This document shows, in pieces, positions 7,134 through 10,995 of a stretch of DNA of 10,995 bases (position 1 is the stretch's first letter; each line of letters starts with the position of its first letter). Location of the stretch: positions 1-10,995 of the forward strand of contig JAHJAQ010000109.1 of the NCBI GenBank assembly GCA_018813975.1. Direction: 5' to 3'. The stretch is from Microcaldota archaeon (GTDB taxonomy: Archaea > Iainarchaeota > Iainarchaeia > Iainarchaeales > JAGVWC01). Under the pieces are notes generated by a model, which saw only the letters and a list, made by a program, of their open reading frames with translations, ran no database searches and had not been told where the DNA came from. The position numbers and the translations under genes are program-made.

Positions 7134-8063
7134 TTATTCTTTTTTGGGTTTTTTGTTGGAATCCATTTGTTTCAGGATTTTGTCACCCAGTCCCACTACT
7201 CCCAAAGAACCTGCGCTTTTGGCAAAATCAGTCGGAATCAGTATCATCAACGAGTTTTGTTCTGCCCCGATTTCCTGCCATGTCTGCAACTGCCTTAACT
7301 GCATGGCCGCCGGGTTTTTCAGCATTGTTTTCGCGGCTTTTTCAAAATTGGCGGCTGCTTCTTGTTCCGCACTTGCCTTGATTAAACGGGCTTTTTTTTC
7401 TCGGGAAGCCTCTGCTTCTTTTGCCATGGCCCGTTTAAGCATTTCTGGCAACACAACATCCTTTATTTCCACACTGATTACTTTAATGCCCCAAAGGTCT
7501 GTTGCCTTGTCAAGAATTTTTTGAATGTCGTGCCCGATTTCTTCTTTTTTCATTAACAACCGGTCCAAATCAGACTTTCCAACAATGTCCCTTAAAGTGG
7601 TTTGCGCGAGCTTTACTGATGCCATTGCAAAATCTTCTACCTTCATAATTGCATTTTTGGGTTCTGTAATTTGATAGTATACCACAGCATCTACTTCTAC
7701 CGGAACGGAATCCGAGCTCATAATTTCTTGCGGGCGAACATCCCATACTCTAACCCTTAAGTCTACCTTGTAAGTGGTTTCAAAAAAAGGAATTACCCAA
7801 AATAATCCTGGTCCTGCCATGCGCGAGTACCTTCCCAAACGCAATATCACTACTCGTTCCCATTCCGCGGCAATGCGAATGGAAAGCATGGCCAAAAAAC
7901 CAATAATCAGACCAATTATTAACAGGATAAAATCAATGGTGGCAAGAAAACCGATAAACGCCAGAATAATAATAATTAAACCGATTACAACTCCGATTGG
8001 AATCGGGCCTTTCTTTCCAGTACTGGATTCTATCTCAAAATTCTTTGTAGTACTGATGTGCAT
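7134..8063 (-). CDS. Slipin (stomatin-like SPFH/band 7 protein)
   Basis: A 309-residue membrane-bound scaffold protein of the SPFH (stomatin/prohibitin/flotillin) superfamily. The N-terminus carries hydrophobic segments at about 21-61. The SPFH domain spans about 64-230, with hallmarks EWERVVILRLGRYSRMAGPG, PFFETTYKVDLRV, QEIMSSDSVPVEVDAVVYY and TTLRDIVGKSDLDRLL. A charged Ala/Glu/Lys coiled coil covers about 210-245. The C-terminal SLMILIPTDF matches the hydrophobic motif that NfeD-type proteases cleave in Pyrococcus slipin. Slipins form ring-like oligomers at the inner face of the membrane and organise lipids and proteolysis. No NfeD gene is adjacent here; the partner is the small two-helix protein. 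A TATA-like box about 35 nt upstream predicts a very short leader without Shine-Dalgarno. Confidence 0.93.
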   Translation of the reverse strand: MHISTTKNFEIESSTGKKGPIPIGVVIGLIIIILAFIGFLATIDFILLIIGLIIGFLAMLSIRIAAEWERVVILRLGRYSRMAGPGLFWVIPFFETTYKVDLRVRVWDVRPQEIMSSDSVPVEVDAVVYYQITEPKNAIMKVEDFAMASVKLAQTTLRDIVGKSDLDRLLMKKEEIGHDIQKILDKATDLWGIKVISVEIKDVVLPEMLKRAMAKEAEASREKKARLIKASAEQEAAANFEKAAKTMLKNPAAMQLRQLQTWQEIGAEQNSLMILIPTDFAKSAGSLGVVGLGDKILKQMDSNKKPKKE

Positions 8064-8094
8064 GCTGCTCTTATTTTACCAATGCAGCATTGCC

Positions 8095-8102
8095 TATAAA
8101 AA
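8095..8102 (-). promoter_or_regulatory. TATA-like box of the slipin operon
   Basis: On the minus strand this is TTTTTATA-type sequence, about 35 nt upstream of the ATG at 8063. It implies a leader of about 8-9 nt. It lies downstream of the tRNA-Tyr gene and its T-run. Confidence 0.45.
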
Positions 8103-8123
8103 AGTATTTTTTGAATATTTTCT

Positions 8124-8130
8124 AAAAAAA
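8124..8130 (-). terminator. Poly-T terminator of tRNA-Tyr
   Basis: Seven consecutive T on the minus strand, 5 nt after the 3' end of tRNA-Tyr. Oligo-T is the usual intrinsic stop signal of archaeal RNA polymerase. It separates the tRNA from the slipin promoter. Confidence 0.6.
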
Positions 8131-8135
8131 GTGAT

Positions 8136-8321
8136 TCCCGCCTCCCGGATTTGCGCCGGGGACCTTCCGGTACCCGTTTTCGAGCGGGGTGCCGATATAC
8201 TGCCTACAGCAGTATTTGCTCGCAGCCATAGCTGCTCGCAATCCAGCATACACGCGCTTCCAAAAATTGGAAGTAATCAAAAACTACAGCCAGATGCTCT
8301 AACTAACTAAGCTAAGGCGGG
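8136..8321 (-). tRNA. tRNA-Tyr (GUA), intron-containing
   Basis: The mature tRNA is 74 nt from two exons (8284-8321 and 8136-8171). All arms fold: acceptor CCCGCCT/AGGCGGG with C1-G72 and A73, the archaeal Tyr identity set; D-stem GCTT/GAGC; anticodon stem TCTGG/CCGGA (one G-U); anticodon loop C-T-G-T-A-G-A with anticodon GTA; variable loop AGGTC; T-stem CCCGG/CCGGG. CCA is not encoded. The T-loop is CGCAAAT instead of TTCRANN, and the D-loop is AGTTAGTTA, so G18 is A while G19 and C56 are kept. The odd elbow could lower scores in covariance searches. The 5' end abuts a 20-nt inverted repeat. A TATA-like box lies about 46 nt upstream and a T-run downstream. Confidence 0.88.
8172..8283 (-). 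other. 112-nt BHB intron of tRNA-Tyr
   Basis: The intron lies at canonical position 37/38. A strict bulge-helix-bulge forms. Loop bases CTGT (32-35) pair with ACGG near the intron end. The 3-nt bulges are AG|T (5') and GT|A (3'), with cleavage at the bars. The inner helix is TTTTGA/TCGAAA. Inside are three further hairpins: CTTCCAA/TTGGAAG (8257-8273), a TGC-GA-GCAGC hairpin with loop TATG and tandem G-A mismatches (8217-8240), and ATACTGC/GCAGTAT (8197-8215). No box C/D or H/ACA guide motifs and no reading frame of note were seen. Confidence 0.85.
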
Positions 8322-8341
8322 ATTCTTTCCAAGGAAAGAAT
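8322..8341. repeat. 20-nt inverted repeat flush with tRNA-Tyr 5' end
   Basis: Perfect 9-nt arms ATTCTTTCC / GGAAAGAAT with a 2-nt centre. In the minus-strand transcript this folds as an 8-bp stem capped by a CUUG tetraloop and ends exactly at the base before tRNA nucleotide 1. With the TATA-like box at 8364-8371, the predicted transcription start falls at about 8341, so the hairpin would be the whole 5' leader. Confidence 0.65.
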
Positions 8342-8363
8342 AAGTAATCTGGGCATTAAAACC

Positions 8364-8371
8364 TTTTTAAA
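8364..8371 (-). promoter_or_regulatory. TATA-like box of tRNA-Tyr
   Basis: On the minus strand this reads TTTAAAAA and lies just after the stop codon of the PAP2 gene. Standard archaeal spacing of about 26 nt gives a start near 8341, some 20 nt before the tRNA. A second candidate, GGTTTTAA, lies nearer at about 8356-8363. Confidence 0.4.
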
Positions 8372-8375
8372 CGTT

Positions 8376-9272
8376 CTACTGGCTGGTAGGATGAGAAACG
8401 GCTTTTTCGAACAGCCAAGGATACAAAAAAGAAACCCAAAAACCGGTCAAAAAAAGCAATCCAAAAGCAATGGTTCCATTGGCTAAGGAAAGAGCAGGTG
8501 CTAGAATAAGACCCAGAACAAGTAATCCAACCACGCTTTTAATCACTTTCAAGCGAAAATGTAGTGTTCGTTGTTTTAGAGTGAACTCTGTTGCCAAAAA
8601 AAAGCCCGCATAAAAACCTAATAAAATACTAATCAATGCCAGGTTTTCTAAAAAAAACATGAGCACTAATGCCACGATCAATAGTATAACAAATCCTGCT
8701 TCGGCTTCTAGTTTGGTTAACCGAAAATGATGTTGTTGCAAGGATTCTTGGGCTTTCCAAACTACTTTTCCAATTATCAATCCAATAATAATCGCTACCA
8801 TTACATCCGACAAAAAATGCAATCCCAATACCATGCGCGATAACGCTACTAGGATTACTGCAATGATTCCCATGCCTAATAAAATGCTTTTTTTGTATTT
8901 GGTGGCATAATACGAAACCAAGGTAGTAACCGTTGTAGTGTGACCGCTTGGAAAAGAATAATTAATGCCTTGTTGTAGTTTTTCCAATCCAATTGGATCA
9001 GTAGCTACTTTGAAAATGCTTGGATCGGGACGAGGCCGTGCAATCAACACTTTGAGAACGCCAGTTATTACACTGGCAAATACTAATACGTTTACTAAGA
9101 AAAAAGCGTTTTTTTCACGGTTGTTCCAGTACAATAAAGTAGCAATAACAACCCAAACTCCCGGGTGTCCTAGTAAAGTAATAATAGCAAATAGACTGGT
9201 TAGTGGATCAACAAAAATGTTTTGAATGCCATGCAAAAAAGCATTATCAAATGATTGAATGGCTTCAAACAT
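8376..9272 (-). CDS. PAP2-family membrane phosphatase
   Basis: A 298-residue polytopic membrane protein with the complete PAP2 (type 2 phosphatidic acid phosphatase) signature: K-x6-RP at 74-82 (KVLIARPRP), PSGH at 108-111, and SR-x5-H-x3-D at 145-156 (SRMVLGLHFLSD). H111 and H152 are the expected phosphohistidine nucleophile and acid/base pair. The first about 175 residues form the catalytic core. About 110 further residues add several predicted helices absent from minimal PAP2 proteins. Family members dephosphorylate lipid phosphates or polyprenyl pyrophosphates at the outer membrane face; in archaea an archaeal-lipid or dolichyl/undecaprenyl pyrophosphate substrate is plausible, but not shown. 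It begins 8 nt after the probable DUF2666 gene, so the two form an operon. Confidence 0.93.
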   Translation of the reverse strand: MFEAIQSFDNAFLHGIQNIFVDPLTSLFAIITLLGHPGVWVVIATLLYWNNREKNAFFLVNVLVFASVITGVLKVLIARPRPDPSIFKVATDPIGLEKLQQGINYSFPSGHTTTVTTLVSYYATKYKKSILLGMGIIAVILVALSRMVLGLHFLSDVMVAIIIGLIIGKVVWKAQESLQQHHFRLTKLEAEAGFVILLIVALVLMFFLENLALISILLGFYAGFFLATEFTLKQRTLHFRLKVIKSVVGLLVLGLILAPALSLANGTIAFGLLFLTGFWVSFLYPWLFEKAVSHPTSQ

Positions 9273-9280
9273 CTAAACCA

Positions 9281-9730
9281 CTATTTCTTTTTGCCTGCTT
9301 TCATGACGCGTTTCATGCCTGGAATTTCGATTTCACTATAATCTATCATTGCTTTGCTTGCTTTCAATAGTTTTCGGGTTGCATAAACCTTGCAAAAGCT
9401 TGCAAGTTCTTTTTGAACGTTTTTTTGAAAAGAAGGCACTCCTGTAATTTCATTAATAACGGAAGAAACTTTTCGAGTATTCACTTCTCTTAAAACAGTA
9501 GCAATTTCTTCTTCGCTTTTTCCCACTGGAATTTCTTTTAAAACAGCATCTAGTTTTTCCAAGTCCACGATTTTTCCTAGGTTTTCTTCTACTTTTCGAT
9601 CCACACTCGTGGTCAGCGAAGCCAAGAATTCCATGATCGTTCTGGGATCTGTAGCAGCCTCTACCTTGAGCTTTCGAATCGCGACCCAGTCCTCATAATT
9701 GGCTACAAATTGAATATACTTCTCACTCAT
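9281..9730 (-). CDS. Probable DUF2666-family archaeal protein
   Basis: A 149-residue soluble, mostly helical, Lys/Glu-rich protein with a basic C-terminus (MKRVMKAGKKK). Conserved-looking stretches are FVANYEDWVAIRKLKV, DPRTIMEFLASLTTSVDRK and INEITGVPSFQKNVQKEL. These resemble, from memory, the archaeal DUF2666 family of unknown function; the assignment is tentative. It is the first gene of an operon with the PAP2 phosphatase (8 nt gap) and is divergent from tRNA-Thr. Two start signals compete: AGGGGA eight nt before the ATG, and a TATA-like box only 27 nt before it, which would make the mRNA leaderless. No catalytic motif was seen. Confidence 0.75.
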   Translation of the reverse strand: MSEKYIQFVANYEDWVAIRKLKVEAATDPRTIMEFLASLTTSVDRKVEENLGKIVDLEKLDAVLKEIPVGKSEEEIATVLREVNTRKVSSVINEITGVPSFQKNVQKELASFCKVYATRKLLKASKAMIDYSEIEIPGMKRVMKAGKKK

Positions 9731-9753
9731 TGATTTTCCCCTGATTTTCGTGG

Positions 9754-9760
9754 TTTATTA
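9754..9760 (-). promoter_or_regulatory. TATA-like box of the DUF2666-PAP2 operon
   Basis: On the minus strand this reads TAATAAA, centred about 27 nt upstream of the ATG at 9730. It is only about 25 bp from the oppositely oriented tRNA-Thr box, so the region is a compact divergent promoter. Confidence 0.5.
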
Positions 9761-9778
9761 TGGAATAGTCCTGGAAGG

Positions 9779-9786
9779 TTTTAAAT
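9779..9786 (+). promoter_or_regulatory. TATA-like box of tRNA-Thr
   Basis: TTTTAAAT is centred about 29 nt upstream of tRNA-Thr nucleotide 1. The transcript would begin only a few bases before the mature 5' end. Confidence 0.55.
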
Positions 9787-9811
9787 GAATGCCCTACCCT
9801 AGTTTTTTCAA

Positions 9812-9918
9812 GCCAGCGTGGCTCAATGGCAGAGCAGCGGTTTTGTAATATTGCTGAAATTTCATGTTTCCAATGACAAGCTAACCGCAGGTTGTGGGTT
9901 CGACTCCCACCGCTGGCT
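9812..9918 (+). tRNA. tRNA-Thr (UGU), intron-containing
   Basis: Exons 9812-9847 and 9883-9918 give a 72-nt tRNA. All arms pair: acceptor GCCAGCG/CGCTGGC with T73, a Thr discriminator in archaea; D-stem GCTC/GAGC with loop AATGGCA; anticodon stem GCGGT/ACCGC with loop T-T-T-G-T-A-A, anticodon TGT; variable loop AGGTT; T-stem GTGGG/CCCAC with a canonical TTCGACT loop. CCA is not encoded. It is divergent from the DUF2666-PAP2 operon and only 22 nt upstream of the YkgJ-like gene. Confidence 0.95.
9848..9882 (+). other. 35-nt BHB intron of tRNA-Thr
   Basis: The intron lies at position 37/38. The central 4-bp helix is TTTG (32-35) with CAAG. The 3-nt bulges are TA|A and CT|A, cleaved at the bars. 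The inner helix ATTG/CAAT continues after one bulged G. Length and position are typical of archaeal tRNA introns. Confidence 0.85.
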
Positions 9919-9929
9919 TTCTGTTTTCT

Positions 9930-9935
9930 GAGGGA
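9930..9935 (+). promoter_or_regulatory. Shine-Dalgarno of the YkgJ-like gene
   Basis: GAGGGA ends 5 nt before the ATG at 9941. It lies in the 22-nt gap after tRNA-Thr and supports both the start codon and a leadered transcript. Confidence 0.6.
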
Positions 9936-9940
9936 ATGCT

Positions 9941-10573
9941 ATGAAAATCGATTGTAAGGCCTTGAATTGTGTAAACTGCTGTAAACACTATTGGATTTCT
10001 TTTTTTCCCCGAGAAGCCAAAAAAATTGCCCTAAAACTCAAAAAAAGTGAAAAATCGTTTTTAGAAAACGATTGCCTATTACAAGTCCAATTATTTCCGG
10101 CTCCGAGCAAAAGCAATAAACGCTTGTTTATTCCAACCACTAACATTCCAAAAAAGTTACAAGCCAAAATCAAAAAAGAATTGGGTTTTTTTCCTCGCTC
10201 TTTTTTGGCATTGCCCACAATCGTATTCAAGCGCAAGAGCAAAGCATGTATTTTTCTCAACCAATTGGGCTTGTGTAAAATATATGCCGTGCGTCCGGGT
10301 CAATGCCAATTGTTTCCTTTTATTTCCTCGGATAATCGTTCCTTGCATGAACAATATTCGTTTTGTTCTTTTTTGCAAGCAAAAAAACCAACGAAAAAGT
10401 ATTCCAAGCAACAAAAAACTCAGCAACAAAAAACCGCAGCTTTTTTTAATAGCGTAGAAAAAAAGGGTTTTCAAAATGTTTGGAATTTTTTTCCCAAAAA
10501 AGGTTTTTTGCGCTTAGAATCCAAAATGATTGGAAAGATTTCTCAAAAAGAGTTTTTTAGGTTGTTTGCATAG
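9941..10573 (+). CDS. YkgJ-type CxxCxxCC metal-cluster protein
   Basis: A 210-residue, strongly Lys-rich protein. The N-terminal cluster is C5-x4-C10-x2-C13-C14 (CKALNCVNCCKHYW). The second half has C103-x7-C111 (CIFLNQLGLC) and the hallmark IYAVRPGQCQLFPF (C121). These are the features of the YkgJ / UPF0153 family (PF03692), a putative Zn- or Fe-S-binding domain; the reaction is unknown. Residues about 145-165 are a Lys/Gln-rich low-complexity stretch. No own promoter is obvious: the gene begins 22 nt after tRNA-Thr, so it is either read through from the tRNA promoter or served by a promoter inside the tRNA. Its 3' end overlaps the convergent next gene by 17 nt. Confidence 0.87.
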   Translation: MKIDCKALNCVNCCKHYWISFFPREAKKIALKLKKSEKSFLENDCLLQVQLFPAPSKSNKRLFIPTTNIPKKLQAKIKKELGFFPRSFLALPTIVFKRKSKACIFLNQLGLCKIYAVRPGQCQLFPFISSDNRSLHEQYSFCSFLQAKKPTKKYSKQQKTQQQKTAAFFNSVEKKGFQNVWNFFPKKGFLRLESKMIGKISQKEFFRLFA

Positions 10574-10995
10574 CGATTGCTTGTAGGGTAAACTGCCAGG
10601 TTAATAATTGGTGGCCCATTACGGCTTGTTCATAGCGTGTTACGCTTTCTTGGAACTCGTTTTTCTTAAAGTCTAAAAATGCTTCCAAGGTTTCTTTGAT
10701 GCCATTTTGAATTTGTTCTTGGCTTAGTCCAGAGTCTTGGGCAAATTCTTCCAGCATGGAAGAAGGTAACAACGGCACTGCTTCTATAATCGAAATTTCT
10801 TGGTTGGTTAATCGAATGGTTTCATCCATATCAAAACCGGTTTCAGTAATATCATACGTGGTTTTAATATTGATTTCAAACAAGTATTGGAATAACACAT
10901 AATACGCGATTTCTTTTTGCAAGGCATTTTGAGCGGTTAAATTGTTTTCCGTTCCCACTAATGCTTCATAGGAAATGGTTTCTCGTTCCGTGAGC
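10557..10995 (-). CDS. Unknown helical protein, 5' end cut by window edge
   Basis: The minus-strand frame is open from the right edge to a TAA at 10557, giving 145 visible C-terminal residues and no start in view. A GTG at 10958 is in frame, but the frame continues upstream as LTERETISYEAL, so the GTG is probably an internal Val. The visible part is acidic and predicted mostly helical (FAQDSGLSQEQIQNGIKETL, EFQESVTRYEQAVM); no Cys, membrane segment or known motif is visible. No family is recognised. It converges on the YkgJ-like gene with a 17-nt antisense overlap of the 3' coding ends. Confidence 0.75.
   Translation of the reverse strand, partial: LTERETISYEALVGTENNLTAQNALQKEIAYYVLFQYLFEINIKTTYDITETGFDMDETIRLTNQEISIIEAVPLLPSSMLEEFAQDSGLSQEQIQNGIKETLEAFLDFKKNEFQESVTRYEQAVMGHQLLTWQFTLQAIAMQTT

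Noticed and set aside
8172..8283. Box C/D or H/ACA guide RNA inside the tRNA-Tyr intron
   Set aside because: No RUGAUGA/CUGA pair and no ACA at a suitable place; the tandem G-A hairpin lacks the 3-nt bulge of a K-turn.
7774..8310. Plus-strand open frame of 178 codons
   Set aside because: It runs antisense through the slipin start and across the whole tRNA-Tyr gene and intron, so it is an artefact.
9988..10474. Minus-strand open frames opposite the YkgJ-like gene
   Set aside because: They are hydrophobic or Lys/Phe-rich only because the plus-strand gene is AAA-rich; the plus frame has the conserved Cys pattern.
10557..10958. Complete 133-codon gene starting at GTG 10958
   Set aside because: The frame stays open to the window edge with plausible helical sequence, so the gene is truncated and the GTG is likely an internal Val.

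Overview
The window reads as a chromosome segment of an AT-rich archaeon, most likely of the DPANN group. The archaeal evidence is direct. It has two intron-bearing tRNA genes whose exon/intron junctions fold into bulge-helix-bulge (BHB) motifs. tRNA-Tyr has a C1-G72 pair with A73, tRNA-Thr has U73, and neither encodes CCA. TATA-like boxes lie 26-27 nt upstream of several start codons, the spacing expected for leaderless mRNAs. A CxxC-x17-CxxC mini zinc ribbon and a probable DUF2666 protein fit DPANN or a related lineage; the phylum cannot be fixed from this sequence alone.

Layout. Positions 1-1140 (minus) hold a truncated protein with repeated helix-turn-helix units and a 52-residue zinc ribbon. 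Positions 1242-5775 (minus) form a compact three-gene secretion operon: a Cys-rich lipoprotein, a 999-residue exported metzincin-like protease with five Asp/Cys-rich repeats, and a membrane-anchored Ig-like protein. Positions 5851-6822 (minus) encode a second, monocistronic, Cys-rich lipoprotein. Positions 6883-8063 (minus) encode a slipin (SPFH family) and a small two-helix membrane protein. Then come tRNA-Tyr(GUA) with a 112-nt intron (8136-8321, minus), a PAP2-type membrane phosphatase and a probable DUF2666 protein (8376-9730, minus). On the plus strand are tRNA-Thr(UGU) with a 35-nt intron (9812-9918) and, 22 nt later, a YkgJ-type Cys-cluster protein (9941-10573). A truncated unknown minus-strand gene overlaps its 3' end and runs off the right edge.

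How the parts may work together. The 1242-6822 block is devoted to the cell surface: two lipoproteins, a secreted zinc protease with probable Ca-binding modules, and an anchored Ig-like partner, all apart from the anchored protein strongly Cys-bearing. This suggests a disulfide-stabilised extracellular proteolysis or adhesion apparatus. The next genes (slipin plus two-helix protein, PAP2) also act at the membrane. There is no stretch above 300 bases without a gene. No mobile element, CRISPR array or replication origin was seen.
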